64,000 nt of DNA from Curtobacterium sp. ER1/6 (GCF_001742745.1 NZ_MJAK01000008.1:86-64085); one strand, 5' to 3'. Counted from the first letter of the stretch, positions 25,255 to 35,002 are shown. The notes: a model not told the origin generated them from the letters alone. Program-made: numbers and translations.

Positions 25255-26109
25255 ATGACCGAACACCTCGCCGTCCCCGGCGGCACCATCGCCTACGACC
25301 TCACCGGCGACGGCCCGCTCGTCGTCCTCGCGCACGGGATGGGCGACAGTCGCCGGTCCTACCGCTTCGTCGTCCCGGCCCTCGTCGCCGCCGGGTACCG
25401 GGTCGCGAACGTCGACATCCGCGGCTGCGGCGACTCCGGTGCCGAGTGGAGCGGCTACAGCCGGACCGACATCGCGGGTGACCTGGTCGCCGTGGTCCGG
25501 CACCTCGGCGGCCCCGCCGTCATCGTCGGTCAGTCGATCAGCGGCGGTGCCGCCACCATCGCCGCGGCCACCGCGCCGGAGCTCGTCGCCGGCGTCGTCG
25601 AGATCGCGCCCTTCACCCGGAAGCAGTCCGTCGACGTCGTCGGTCTCCTGCGCAACCGCCGCCACCGGTCCGCCACGGTCCAGCTCGGCAGGGTCATGGC
25701 GACGGGCAGCCTCGCCGGGTGGCTCGCGTACCTCGACATCGCGTACCCGACGAAGCCGGTGGACTGGGCGGAGGAGCGCGCGCACATCGAGGCCGTGCTG
25801 TCCCGTCCGGAGCGGATGGCGGCGCTCACCGGGATGACGAAGACGACGCCCGCCGACGCCGGGGCGAGGCTGCCGGAGGTCCGACAGCCCGTCCTCGTCA
25901 TCGAGGGCGGTGCCGACCCGGACTGGGCGGACCCCCGGGCCGAGGGGGAGCGCGTCGTCGCCGACCTGCCCGACGGCCTCGGCGAGGTCGCCGTGATCGC
26001 GGGCGCCGGGCACTACCCGCACGCCGAGACGCCCGACGCGGTGCTCGCACTCGTGCTGCCCTTCCTCGGGCGCACGCTCGCCACGACGGACGGGACGACC
26101 GGTGCCTAG
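25255..26109 (+). CDS. alpha/beta hydrolase under TetR control
   Basis: The ATG follows AAGGAG by 7 bases. The 284-residue protein has an HGMGDS oxyanion loop, nucleophile Ser94 in VGQSISGG, acid in IEGGADPDW and base His in AGAGHYPHAE. It is cytoplasmic. The fold is shared by esterases, epoxide hydrolases and haloperoxidases, so its substrate is open. The downstream TetR gene suggests induction by a small hydrophobic compound. Confidence 0.87.
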   Translation: MTEHLAVPGGTIAYDLTGDGPLVVLAHGMGDSRRSYRFVVPALVAAGYRVANVDIRGCGDSGAEWSGYSRTDIAGDLVAVVRHLGGPAVIVGQSISGGAATIAAATAPELVAGVVEIAPFTRKQSVDVVGLLRNRRHRSATVQLGRVMATGSLAGWLAYLDIAYPTKPVDWAEERAHIEAVLSRPERMAALTGMTKTTPADAGARLPEVRQPVLVIEGGADPDWADPRAEGERVVADLPDGLGEVAVIAGAGHYPHAETPDAVLALVLPFLGRTLATTDGTTGA

Positions 26110-26677
26110 GGCGGGACTCGACCCCGCGGTCGTCACCGCGGCCGCCGCCGACCTGGCCGACGAGACCGGACTCGCGCAGGTGAGCATGAGCGCCGTCGCC
26201 GAGCGTCTCGGGGTCCGGGCGCCGTCGCTGTACAAGCACGTCGGGGGCCTCGACGACCTGGTCGACCGGATCGCGGTGCTCGCGGCCACCGAGGTCGCGG
26301 ACGAGGTCGGTCGGGCGACGCAGGGACGGGCCGGGATCGACGCGCTCGGGGCCGCGGCGCACGCCTTCCGGAGCTACGTCCGGGCGCACCCGGGCCGGTA
26401 CGCCGCGACGGTCGGCCCACGGGCGTCGGCACCGAACGCCCCCGACGCTGCGGCCGCGGCGCTCCGCGGGGCGCTGGACCCCTTCGCCGCGGTGCTGCGC
26501 GGGTACGACCTCCCCGAGGCCGAACTCGTGCACGCGCTCCGGACCTTCCGGAGCATGCTGCACGGGTTCGCCACGCTCGAGACCGGCGGCGGCTTCCGCT
26601 TGTCGGAGGACGTCGACGCGAGCTTCGCGTGGGTGGTCGCGTTCCTCGACGAGGGGTTCAGGCGGTCACGGAGCTAG
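26102..26677 (+). CDS. TetR-family repressor
   Basis: GTG at 26102 lies inside the end of the hydrolase gene (8-base overlap). The 191-residue protein has a TetR helix-turn-helix (SMSAVAERLGVRAPSLYKHV, about 30-49) and a C-terminal ligand domain of the WHG kind (RAHPGRYAATVGPR, LHGFATLETGGGF). It probably represses its own operon through the inverted repeat at 25226. Its 3' end overlaps the convergent membrane-protein gene by 20 bases. Confidence 0.88.
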   Translation: MPRAGLDPAVVTAAAADLADETGLAQVSMSAVAERLGVRAPSLYKHVGGLDDLVDRIAVLAATEVADEVGRATQGRAGIDALGAAAHAFRSYVRAHPGRYAATVGPRASAPNAPDAAAAALRGALDPFAAVLRGYDLPEAELVHALRTFRSMLHGFATLETGGGFRLSEDVDASFAWVVAFLDEGFRRSRS

Positions 26678-27683
26678 GCCCTCGCGGGTCGACCTCGTCG
26701 GCCGTGGGGGAGGGCGCTCCGCCGTGTCGTTCCGCGTAGTCGCGCGCGCGCCGCATCCGTCGGACGCTCGTCGGCACCGCCCACAGCAGGACCGCCACCA
26801 TCGCCACCAGGAACACGACGGGGAGCACACCGAGCTGCCCGTCGAGCGTGGACGACACGAACTGGAACGCGAGCCCGACGTAGAGGAGGCCCGTGAACGC
26901 CAGCTGGAAGCGCATCGTGAGCGGCACGAGTCGCGCGTACTGCAGCGCGCCGCGCTCCTCCGCCGCGTCGAGCGGGATCGACCTGCCGCGGAGGACGACC
27001 TTGCCGAAGCGTTGCAACCGTCCGATGTCGCGCCCGCCGACGTCGCGCAGTGCACGGTTGCAGGGGAGCGCGACGAGCACGGTCGCGATCGCGGTCGCCG
27101 TGAAGGTGAGCTGACCGGCCAGGAGGACACTCCGCAGCACCCCGTCACCGGTCCCGTCGTCCGACACCACCAGGAGCGTCGCCCCGATGGTGGCGACGAC
27201 CGCCGACACGACGAACGTCACGGCGATGGTCCGGACCCCGCGTCGGACGACGGCCGCCGACGGCACGACGTCGTCGTCGGACCGCTCGACCACCCGCTCC
27301 GAGCGGCGGAAGCGGTCACCGAGCGGCCGGGCGACAACGAGCAGCACGGCGGCTCCGACGATCAGGACGACGGGCACCCAGACCGGCGCCCGGGCCGACA
27401 CCGTCGCCAGGACGACGACCACGGCGGCGACCAGGTCGATCCCGAGGACGCCGAGGAACCACCACCGCAGGTACCGCCGCCCCTCGGGCGACGACCTCGG
27501 GTCCCAGTAGCCGGCCAACGAACCGACCAGGACCGGACCCATCACGAGGAACGGGATCGTGAACACGGACGCGAGGACGAGTCCGTCGGCCGCACCGCCG
27601 AGCTGGAACGCGACGAGGAGACCGGCGCCGAGGGCCAGCGCGGTCGCGACGACGATCACCACGAGGGAGACGAACACGCGCAT
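26658..27683 (-). CDS. multi-helix membrane protein
   Basis: The ATG at 27683 has AAGGAG 6 bases upstream. The 341-residue protein has about eight hydrophobic helices in pairs, with a cytoplasmic segment RRSERVVERSDDDVVPSAAV in the middle. A later segment, GRLQRFGKVVLRGRSIPLD, looks peripheral. I do not recognise a family. Its stop lies inside the TetR gene on the other strand. Confidence 0.72.
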   Translation of the reverse strand: MRVFVSLVVIVVATALALGAGLLVAFQLGGAADGLVLASVFTIPFLVMGPVLVGSLAGYWDPRSSPEGRRYLRWWFLGVLGIDLVAAVVVVLATVSARAPVWVPVVLIVGAAVLLVVARPLGDRFRRSERVVERSDDDVVPSAAVVRRGVRTIAVTFVVSAVVATIGATLLVVSDDGTGDGVLRSVLLAGQLTFTATAIATVLVALPCNRALRDVGGRDIGRLQRFGKVVLRGRSIPLDAAEERGALQYARLVPLTMRFQLAFTGLLYVGLAFQFVSSTLDGQLGVLPVVFLVAMVAVLLWAVPTSVRRMRRARDYAERHGGAPSPTADEVDPRGPSSVTA

Positions 27684-27768
27684 CGTTGCTCCTTCGGGTC
27701 GGACACGTCGATGCTGCCAGGAACGCCGACGGGGCGGCCGGGATCTGCGGGTGTCCGCAGCCGGGCAC

Positions 27769-27812
27769 CGGACGGGAGGCGCGGTGCGGGCCGGCACCGC
27801 GCCTCCCGTCCG
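27769..27812. repeat. 44-base palindromic repeat
   Basis: CGGACGGGAGGCGCGGTGC and its exact complement flank a 6-base centre. It lies between the start of the 26658 gene and the end of the LPMO gene, so it can serve as terminator for the latter. Confidence 0.75.
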
Positions 27813-27839
27813 ACCGTGGGTCGGGACCGGAGACCGTCC

Positions 27840-29203
27840 CTAGCGGACCGGCTTCCAGAGCGAGAGTGCGGTGATCCAGTTCGGGTCACCGTGGCCCTGG
27901 TGCGACTGCACGGCCTCGTACGCCGTGCCCTCGTGCGTGACCCGGTCGCCCTTCGTGTAGGCGGCGCGTGCGTCCCACGCCGGGTACTCCGAGCCGGCGT
28001 CGCTCTTCGTGGTCGCGACGTGCGTGTTCGACAGCGCGGACGCGACGCCCTCCGTGTTCACCGCCCGGACCGTGTACTCGTGCCGCGAGCCCGCGCGGAG
28101 CCCGACGTCCACGAAGTTGGTCGCGCCGGTCTCGCCGACCTGCTCGCCGTCGCGGAGGACCTCGTAGCGGACGCCCCGGGTGTCGTCCCCCGCGGTCCAC
28201 ATCAGCGACACGGTGGACTCGGTCGTGCCCATGTCGTGCAGGTGCTGCGGTGCGGCCGGAGCGGCGGCCTGCTCGGGCATCCGGACGGTCAGGATCGCGT
28301 GGGCGAGGCCGATGTTGCCCGCAGCGTCGACCGCGCGGACCCCGAAGTCGTAGAGCTCTCCCGGGGTCAGACCGGTGAGGCGGGCGGAGCGCTGCGTGGC
28401 GGCGACCTCCTGGACGACGCGGAAGTCGTCCTCGGTCGCGCCGAGCTCGACGACCTGGTAGCGGACCCGACGTCGTCCGTCGCGGCACCCCAGGTGACCT
28501 CGGCCTCGGTGGAGCTGACCGCGCGGACCGCGGCATCGGGCACGGTGCCGGGTGCCTCGGTGTCCTGGACCGGTTCCGGGGTCTCCCCGTCGCCGGGCTG
28601 CACGTCGACGTCGATGACGTTGTAGAACGCGTTCGCGGTGTCGGCCACGTCCCACACGGCGTAGATGACGTGGTAGCCCTCGCGGTCGGACGGGATCGTG
28701 ATGTGGTGCGACGGGTTGTTCGACGCCGCGGAGCCGTCGTGCGAAACGGTCTCGATGAGCTCGAGGTCGTCGCGGTCGAGTTCGTCGTTCGGGTCCCAGC
28801 CCTCCTTCGTCATGAAGTAGCGCCACTGCGAGGTCATGTGCGGAGCGGTGAACTCCCAGTTGACGGTGACGTCGCCCTGCTCGACGACGTTCTTCTGCCA
28901 GCGGTCCTCGCGCTGCTCGTCGAGAGCCGACCACTTCGCGTTGCCCGCGGAGGCGAGGTGCCCGTCGGCGGGACCGGCGGCGGGGAAGCCCTTCGGAGCC
29001 TCGAGGCTCTGCGGCTCCCACTGCGCGCCGCCCATGTCGCCGTTCGCCTTCAGGGCGGCACGTGCGGTGAGCGTCTGTCCGGGGTCGCCCGAGTCGTCGC
29101 CGACGAACCCGTGCGCGAACGCCGCGGACGGCACGAGTGTGGCTGCGCCGATCGCGACGGCGGCCGAGGCGCACAGGAGTGCGGCGGACTGGTGAGGACG
29201 CAT
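27840..29203 (-). pseudogene. frameshifted secreted lytic polysaccharide monooxygenase (AA10) with FnIII and chitin-binding modules
   Basis: The first frame (from ATG 29203) has a signal peptide cut before His31. It also has the second copper His122 (APHMTSQWRYF) and Phe193 (ANAFYNVIDV), as in AA10 oxidases. After the first part of a fibronectin type III domain (EVTWGAATDDVG) it runs into an unrelated frame near 28468. The rest of that domain (VRYQVVELGATEDD), a second FnIII domain and a C-terminal chitin-binding module (YPAWDARAAYTKGDRVTHEG) continue in another frame to 27840. One missing base in a CCC run of the plus strand explains it. Either the gene is broken or the assembly has an error. 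The catalytic domain itself is intact and could be secreted on its own. Confidence 0.82.
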
Positions 29204-29325
29204 GGTGATCCGATCTGTCGTGGTGGTGCGGGTCCTTCCCGCCTCGCTGCGACGATCCCAGCCCGGCGGCGCCGACCGGCGTCGACGAAGGGTGACGTGG
29301 CAGGTCGGCCTGGCAGGCTGGACGC

Positions 29326-30189
29326 GTGCACACCACCATCGACTCCGCGACCGAGGTCGTCTCCGGCATCCGGTTCCCCGAGGGCAACCGCTGGCACGAC
29401 GGCCGGCTCTGGTACTCCGACATGCACACGGGCGAGGTGTTCTCCCTCGACCCCGTGACCGGCGCCGGACCCCGGCTCGAGGCGACGATCGACGGGCAGT
29501 CGTCCGGGCTCGGCTGGCTGTCGGACGGTCGACTGGTCGTCAGCGCCATGAACGCGCGGTCGATCGTCGCCGTCGACGCGGACGGCACGCAGTCGGTGTT
29601 CGCGGACCTGTCGCCGATCGAGTCCTCACTCGTCAACGACCTGGTCGTCGACGAGGCGACCGGTCGCACGTACATCGGCGCCTTCGGGTACGACCTCTAC
29701 GGCGGTGAGGAACTCCGCCCCGGCCCGCTCTACGTCGTCGACCCCGACGGATCCGTCCGGTCCGCCGCCGACGGCCTCGTCTTCCCGAACAGCATGAACG
29801 TGCTGCCCGGCACCCGGACGCTGGTCGTCAGCGAGACCTGGGGTGGCCGTCTCACCGCGTTCGACATCGCGGCGGACGGGTCGCTGGGCGGGCGACGGGA
29901 GTGGGCAGCCCTGCCGGAGGGCACCACGCCGGACGGCAGCACCGTCGACGCGGAGGGTGGCATCTGGGTCTGCTCGGTCGACACGGGGGAGTTCCTCCGC
30001 GTCGTGGAGGGCGGCACGGTGACGGACCGCGTCGACGCCCCCGGGCTGTGTGCCGTCGACTGCGCGCTCGGTGGCGAGGACGGCCGGACGCTCTACCTCG
30101 CGACCGCCGACAGCTACGACCCGGCGGTGACGGCGCGCACGCGCGCCGGCCGGATCAGCGCCGTCCGCGTCGCGGTCCCCGGTCCCTGA
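29326..30189 (+). CDS. SMP-30/gluconolactonase-like hydrolase
   Basis: The 287-residue protein is a six-bladed beta propeller of the SMP-30 family: RFPEGNRWHDGRLWYSDMH with the first metal Glu, LVNDLVVDEATGRTYIG, FPNSMNVLPG with the metal Asn, and a TPDGSTVDAEGGIWV blade. These enzymes open sugar lactones or hydrolyse related esters in the cytoplasm using one divalent metal. The GTG start has no strong Shine-Dalgarno. It is a single gene followed by a palindromic repeat. Confidence 0.85.
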   Translation: MHTTIDSATEVVSGIRFPEGNRWHDGRLWYSDMHTGEVFSLDPVTGAGPRLEATIDGQSSGLGWLSDGRLVVSAMNARSIVAVDADGTQSVFADLSPIESSLVNDLVVDEATGRTYIGAFGYDLYGGEELRPGPLYVVDPDGSVRSAADGLVFPNSMNVLPGTRTLVVSETWGGRLTAFDIAADGSLGGRREWAALPEGTTPDGSTVDAEGGIWVCSVDTGEFLRVVEGGTVTDRVDAPGLCAVDCALGGEDGRTLYLATADSYDPAVTARTRAGRISAVRVAVPGP

Positions 30190-30214
30190 CCGGCGCGTCC
30201 GTCCGGACCCGTGA

Positions 30215-30258
30215 CGGACGGGAGGCCCGGTGCCAGCCGGCACCGGGCCTCCCGTCCG
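30215..30258. repeat. 44-base palindromic repeat (CCCGG variant)
   Basis: Arms of 20 bases, CGGACGGGAGGCCCGGTGCC and its exact complement, surround AGCC. The compensating change from GCGC to CCCGG in both arms shows that pairing is conserved. It lies between two convergent genes. Confidence 0.78.
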
Positions 30259-30271
30259 TCGGCGGTCGCGG

Positions 30272-31039
30272 TCAGAGCCCGACGCTGCCCTGCGAGATCC
30301 CGCCGTCGATGGTGACGGTCGTGCTGGTCATGTAGGCGGCCTTGCCCGACGCCAGGAACACGACGACCTCGGCGATCTCGTGCGGCTTCGCCGGGCGGCC
30401 GAGCGGGATGGCGTCGTCGAGCTGCCGCAGCTTCTCGGGGTCCGAGGTCGTCGCGGTGTTGATCGGGGTGTCGACGGCGCCGGGGGCGATGTTCACGATC
30501 CGGACGCCGTGCGGTCCGAGCTCCACGCCACCGCTGCGGGCGAGCATGCGCATCCCGCCCTTCGACACGCAGTAGGCGAGGTTGCCGGGCATCGGCCAGT
30601 CCTCGTGGACGCTCGAGATGTTCAGCACGAGGCCGCCGTTCCCCTGGGCGATGAACTGCTTCGCCGCCGCCTGCGTGCCGAAGAAGGCGCTCTTCATGTT
30701 GACGGCCATGACCTTGTCGTAACCCTCCTCGGTCTCCTCGAGCAGGGACTTCCGGTCCTCGATCCCGGCGTTGTTGACGAGGACGTCGAGCGAGCCGAAC
30801 GCGTCCACGGCCTTCTGCACCATGCGGTGCAGGTCCGCGGCGCTCGTGATGTCGGCGTCGACCCCGACAGCGTGGCCGCCGGCCTGCTCGATCCGGGCGA
30901 TGAGCGAGTCGGTCGCCTCGGGGTGGGCGACGTAGTCGATGACGATGTTGGCGCCCTCCGCGGCGGCGGCGAGGCAGATCTGCTCGCCGATCCCGCTGTT
31001 GCCGCCGGTGACGACGATGGTCTTGCCTTCGAGCAGCAT
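30272..31039 (-). CDS. short-chain dehydrogenase/reductase
   Basis: The ATG follows AGGAGG by 6 bases. The 255-residue protein has the classical cofactor motif TGGNSGIGE (about 11-19), NNAG, catalytic Ser in LNISSVHED and Tyr-x3-Lys in AYCVSKGG, and a C-terminal IDGGISQGSVGL. It resembles glucose 1-dehydrogenase-type SDRs; the substrate is unknown. It is convergent with the SMP-30 gene, a lactonase-like partner, but the two are not cotranscribed. Confidence 0.88.
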   Translation of the reverse strand: MLLEGKTIVVTGGNSGIGEQICLAAAAEGANIVIDYVAHPEATDSLIARIEQAGGHAVGVDADITSAADLHRMVQKAVDAFGSLDVLVNNAGIEDRKSLLEETEEGYDKVMAVNMKSAFFGTQAAAKQFIAQGNGGLVLNISSVHEDWPMPGNLAYCVSKGGMRMLARSGGVELGPHGVRIVNIAPGAVDTPINTATTSDPEKLRQLDDAIPLGRPAKPHEIAEVVVFLASGKAAYMTSTTVTIDGGISQGSVGL

Positions 31040-31152
31040 GCTTCCTCCTGGGTGGGTCCGGTGTCGCCCACGCTGCTCCGCCGTCGCTGGTGTCGTCCGG
31101 CGGATCGGCTGAGGCTGTGCGCAGCCAACCGGCGCGCCCCGGACACGGCGGC

Positions 31153-32280
31153 TCAGGATCCGGGTTCGCGAGCGCCGTCCCGACCGGGGGTGCCGTCCCG
31201 CCCGGGTCTCGGCGTCCTCCGTCGGTCGAGGATCGAACACAGCGCCGTTCCGGCGAGCACGAACGCGACCGCGCCGACGAGCAGTCGCGCTTCGGGGTAC
31301 CCGCCGGTCAGCAGCGACCCGGCCGCCGCGGCGACGAGGGCGACGGTCGCGATCCCCACGAGCGCTCGCCAGCGCCGGTGGTCCCACCCCCGCCGGAGCG
31401 CCGTCAGGACGAGCACGGCACCGGCAACGAGGGCGAGGGAACGGAGCCCGAACGTGACCGCGTACCGCAGCGGCAGGGACGGCACGGCGAAGAGCACGAG
31501 GAACCAGCCGATCGACCGGATCGCGGACGCTGTGAGCGGCGCCGGGTCGCGGGAGCGACGAGCAGCCACCCACCGTGTCGCTGCCAGGACCGCCCCGGCC
31601 GCGGCGGCGCCCGGCACCCACCCCGCCAGGTGTCCGAGGTTGTACAGCGTGGCGGTGTCGTAGACCGCGAGGACCAGGACGCCGAGTGCACCGGCCGACA
31701 GGGCGAGCGTCACGAGCCCGGTCGATCGGGTGCCGCCGGGTGCGAGCTGCGCGAGCAGCAGCGGCGTGACGATCCCGGAGGCGACGCGGACGACGAGGTC
31801 GACCGGCGTCCACGGGTTCGCCAGGTCCAGCTCGATCAGGCAGAACGTCGCGGTGGACACCCCCGACAGCAGCCAACGTGCCGCGAGGATGCGTGCGAAG
31901 ACCTCCTCGCCGGACCACCGGCACACCAGCAGGTACGCGAGCAGCACGAACGGCAGCTCCAGGCCCGCCTGCACGTGCAGGACGGTCCACGGCCACGCGG
32001 GCAGTGCGGTGGCGAGCGGGCCGAGGTCGGCGAGGGCGAACCACCCGGACGGCAGGTACCGCGCGACGGGATCCGGGTCGCCGTGCCAGGTCTGCTCGAC
32101 GAACGCGGCGACCAGGACCTGGTTCGCCAGGAACAGCGCGACGACGACGCCGAGCCACGTGCCCGGGTGCCGCAGGACGCTGCCGGTGCGGTGCCGGACC
32201 GGTGCCCGCAGTCGCGGGACCCACGCCACCGCGGCGATCACCGCGGCCACGAGTAGGACGGCGAGCACGAGTTCCCCCAC
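31153..32280 (-). CDS. large integral membrane protein
   Basis: A GTG at 32280 lies 8 bases after TACGCT, a strong -10, so the message is probably leaderless. The 375-residue protein has about ten membrane helices. Short loops include FVEQTWHGDPDPVARYLPSG and WPWTVLHVQAGLELPF, and a charged C-terminal tail (RRRTPRPGRDG) follows. The composition resembles uncharacterised multi-pass proteins of actinobacteria. No transporter motif was recognised. Confidence 0.72.
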   Translation of the reverse strand: MGELVLAVLLVAAVIAAVAWVPRLRAPVRHRTGSVLRHPGTWLGVVVALFLANQVLVAAFVEQTWHGDPDPVARYLPSGWFALADLGPLATALPAWPWTVLHVQAGLELPFVLLAYLLVCRWSGEEVFARILAARWLLSGVSTATFCLIELDLANPWTPVDLVVRVASGIVTPLLLAQLAPGGTRSTGLVTLALSAGALGVLVLAVYDTATLYNLGHLAGWVPGAAAAGAVLAATRWVAARRSRDPAPLTASAIRSIGWFLVLFAVPSLPLRYAVTFGLRSLALVAGAVLVLTALRRGWDHRRWRALVGIATVALVAAAAGSLLTGGYPEARLLVGAVAFVLAGTALCSILDRRRTPRPGRDGTPGRDGAREPGS

Positions 32281-32417
32281 GACGGGGAGCGTACGACGAG
32301 CGCGGCGCCGGACCGCCACCGGTCCGGCGACGTGTGCCGCCGGACACACGGTGCCCGACGGCGCCTGACGATCCGACGACCAGACGACGTGCGGCCACGG
32401 GCGCTCGAGCCGCTCGG

Positions 32418-32484
32418 GACGAACCACGAACACGACGTCGAACCAGGGGGAGATCGTGGTTCGACGTCGTGTTCGTGGTTCGTC
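32418..32484. terminator. long perfect inverted repeat after the GH13 gene
   Basis: Two perfectly complementary 28-base arms (inner part CGACGTCGAACCA) surround the 11-base loop GGGGGAGATCG. It starts 17 bases beyond the GH13 stop and about 130 bases before the next minus-strand gene, as expected for the terminator of the six-gene operon. The arms are unrelated to the other repeats in the window. Confidence 0.7.
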
Positions 32485-32501
32485 GGTCGAGCCGTCGTCC
32501 G

Positions 32502-34169
32502 TCAGTGTCCCGGCGTGCGCAGCAGCACCCAGACCGCGGCGTCCCGCTGCAGGTGCCCGTCCTGCACCGCATCGGGAACGGACGCGACGAGCACCTCGCC
32601 GTCGGGCAGTGCGACCGGCGCGGTGCCCGCGTTCGCGACGACCGCGACCGGCCCGTTCGTCCACGCGAGCACCCCGCTGCCCGGCACCGTCAGGTCGTCG
32701 AGCCACCGCAGCTCCCCGGCGCCGAGGTCGTGCGCGCGTCGGACCGCGAGCGCCGTGCGGTACATCGTCAGCGTCGACTGCGGATCGTCGTGCTGCCGAT
32801 CGACGGCGAACTGCCCGAAGTCGTCGGGCTGCGGCAACCACGTGTCCGCGTCGGCACCGAAGGCGAAGCCGAACGCGGGCTCGTCCGCGGTCCAGGGGAT
32901 CGGCACGCGGCAGCCGTCACGGCCCCGGATCGTGCGACCGGAGCGCTCCCACACCGGGTCCTGCCGCACCTCGTCGGGGAGCGTCGTGACCTCCGGCAGC
33001 CCGAGCTCCTCGCCCTGGTACAGGTACGAGGACCCGGGGAGGCCGAGCATCACGAGCGTCGCAGCGCGGGCACGTCGCAGCCCGAGCGGACGATCCGGCT
33101 GCGGGTCGTCGATGCCCACTCCCGACTCGAGCTCGACCGGTCCGTCGTACCCGAAGCGGCTCGCATGCCGCATCACGTCGTGGTTCGAGAGCACCCAGGT
33201 CGTGGGCGCACCGACGGCCTGGTTCGCGGCGAGGCTGGTGTCGACGGTCGCGCGGATCGCGTCGGCGTCCCACGGCAGCGACAGGTAGGCGAAGTTGAAC
33301 GCCTGGTGCATCTCGTCCGGTCGGACGATCCGGGCGGCGCGCTCGGGCGGCAGCCACGCCTCGGCGCACAGGATCCGCTGTCCCTCGTACTCGTCGAGGA
33401 TCCGGCGCCACTCGCGGAAGACGTCGTGGATGCCCTCCTGGTCCCACATGGGCGGCATGACGCCGTCGATCGGCTCGACCACGCCGTGCGTCGCGTGCGG
33501 CCAGTCCGGCAGACCCGGCGCCTTGACGATCGCGTCGCAGACGTCGACACGGAACCCGTCGACGCCGCGGTCGAGCCAGGAGCGCAGCGTCGTCGCGAAC
33601 TCCTCGTGCACGCGGGGGTCGTCCCAGTTCCAGTCCGGTTGCTCCGGCGCGAAGAGATGCAGGTACCACTGGCCGGGGCGGCCGTCGGCCTCGCGCACGC
33701 GGGTCCAGGCCGGGCCCTGGAACATCGACTCCCAGTCGTTCGGCGGCTCGTCGCCCTCGGGCCCGCGCCCGTCGCGGAAGTGGAACATTCCCCGCTCGGC
33801 ACTGCCGGGAGGCGCGGCGAGCGCCCGCTGGAACAGCTCGTGCTGGTCGGAGCAGTGGTTGGGCACCAGGTCGACGACGACGCGCAGGTCCAGCTCGTGC
33901 GCGCGGGCGATCAGGGCGTCGGCGTCGGCATCGGTGCCGTACATCGGGTCGACGGTGCGGTACTCCGCCACGTCGTAGCCGCCGTCGGCCTGCGGCGACG
34001 GGTAGAAGGGTGACAACCAGATCGCGTCGGCGCCGAGCGCCGCGACGTGGTCGAGGCGCGCGGTGATGCCGGGCAGGTCACCGGTGCCGTCGCCGTCGCG
34101 GTCGGCGAAGGACCGTGGGTAGACCTGGTAGATGACGGCGGTGCGCCACCAGTCGTGCTCGGGCGTCAT
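32502..34169 (-). CDS. GH13 alpha-glucosidase
   Basis: The 555-residue protein has all GH13 regions: DLVPNH at 100-105, GFRVDVCD with nucleophile Asp209, CAEAW with acid/base Glu270 and SNHD at 329-331. Asp209 in a VDV context and the VIYQVYPRSFADRDGDGTGD start are typical of oligo-1,6-glucosidase/alpha-glucosidase subfamilies. There is no signal peptide. The ATG overlaps the preceding gene stop (ATGA). As the last gene of the operon, it probably frees glucose from an imported alpha-glucoside. Confidence 0.88.
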   Translation of the reverse strand: MTPEHDWWRTAVIYQVYPRSFADRDGDGTGDLPGITARLDHVAALGADAIWLSPFYPSPQADGGYDVAEYRTVDPMYGTDADADALIARAHELDLRVVVDLVPNHCSDQHELFQRALAAPPGSAERGMFHFRDGRGPEGDEPPNDWESMFQGPAWTRVREADGRPGQWYLHLFAPEQPDWNWDDPRVHEEFATTLRSWLDRGVDGFRVDVCDAIVKAPGLPDWPHATHGVVEPIDGVMPPMWDQEGIHDVFREWRRILDEYEGQRILCAEAWLPPERAARIVRPDEMHQAFNFAYLSLPWDADAIRATVDTSLAANQAVGAPTTWVLSNHDVMRHASRFGYDGPVELESGVGIDDPQPDRPLGLRRARAATLVMLGLPGSSYLYQGEELGLPEVTTLPDEVRQDPVWERSGRTIRGRDGCRVPIPWTADEPAFGFAFGADADTWLPQPDDFGQFAVDRQHDDPQSTLTMYRTALAVRRAHDLGAGELRWLDDLTVPGSGVLAWTNGPVAVVANAGTAPVALPDGEVLVASVPDAVQDGHLQRDAAVWVLLRTPGH

Positions 34170-35002
34170 GCGCGCGGGACCTCTCGTTCGTACAGCTCGG
34201 GGCGGCGGTCCCCGAGCCAGTCGTTGTGCGGGCTCGTCGACTTGTCCCGCGCGAGCGCCGGGAACACGTCGGCGGTGACGGCGGTGCTCCCGGCGGCGGG
34301 CGCCGCCTCGGCGACGACCCATCCGAACTGGTCGACGATGACGCTCGCCTCGTTCCAGTCCTGTCCGCGCTCGGTGCCGGCGCGGTCGCAGCAGGCGATG
34401 AAGACGCCGTTGCCGCGGGCGGTGGCCTGTGCGGCGATGACCTCGGCGACACGGTCGCGCTCGGGGTGCTCGCCGACCGGCCAGTTCGTCGGTACTGCGA
34501 TCAGGTCGGCACCGGCGACGGCGAGCATGCGGGGCATCTCCGGGAACTCCATGTCGTAGCAGACGAGCACGCCGATCCGGCCGTGCACCGTCCCGACGAC
34601 CGGGGGAGCCTCGTCGCCGGCGTCGAAGACCAGCGTCTCCCGGTCCCACAGGTGCGTCTTCCGGTACACGGCGCGGGTACCCGATGCGTCGACGACGGCG
34701 ACGCTGTTCCGGACCCGCTGGCCCTGGCGCTCGCCGAAGCCGAACACGACCACGGTGTCGGTGCCGTCGAGGAGTCCCCGGATCCGGACGAACAGGGGGT
34801 CGTCGGTCGTGATCGCGCTCCGCAGCGCCTCGTCGCGGTCGCGGAACACGTACCCGCAGGTGACGAGTTCGGGCAGGACGAGCACGTCGACGCCGTCTCC
34901 GAGCGCCCGTTCGACCGACGCGACGACCAGCGCGGTGTTCGCGGCGACGTCACCGAGCACCGGCGCGACCTGGTCGCAGCGCAGCCGGGCGATCCCGCTC
35001 AC
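34166..35002 (-). CDS. carbon-nitrogen hydrolase (nitrilase superfamily amidase)
   Basis: The 278-residue protein has the full Glu-Lys-Cys triad: Glu45 in VLPELVTCGY, Lys115 in VYRKTHLWD and Cys148 in VCYDMEFPE. It belongs to the broad amidase branch, so it hydrolyses a C-N bond such as an omega-amide or N-carbamoyl group; a true nitrilase is unlikely. GTG overlaps the permease stop (GTGA) and its own stop overlaps the GH13 start. Its presence in a sugar-uptake operon implies a nitrogen-containing substrate. Confidence 0.87.
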   Translation of the reverse strand: MSGIARLRCDQVAPVLGDVAANTALVVASVERALGDGVDVLVLPELVTCGYVFRDRDEALRSAITTDDPLFVRIRGLLDGTDTVVVFGFGERQGQRVRNSVAVVDASGTRAVYRKTHLWDRETLVFDAGDEAPPVVGTVHGRIGVLVCYDMEFPEMPRMLAVAGADLIAVPTNWPVGEHPERDRVAEVIAAQATARGNGVFIACCDRAGTERGQDWNEASVIVDQFGWVVAEAAPAAGSTAVTADVFPALARDKSTSPHNDWLGDRRPELYEREVPRA

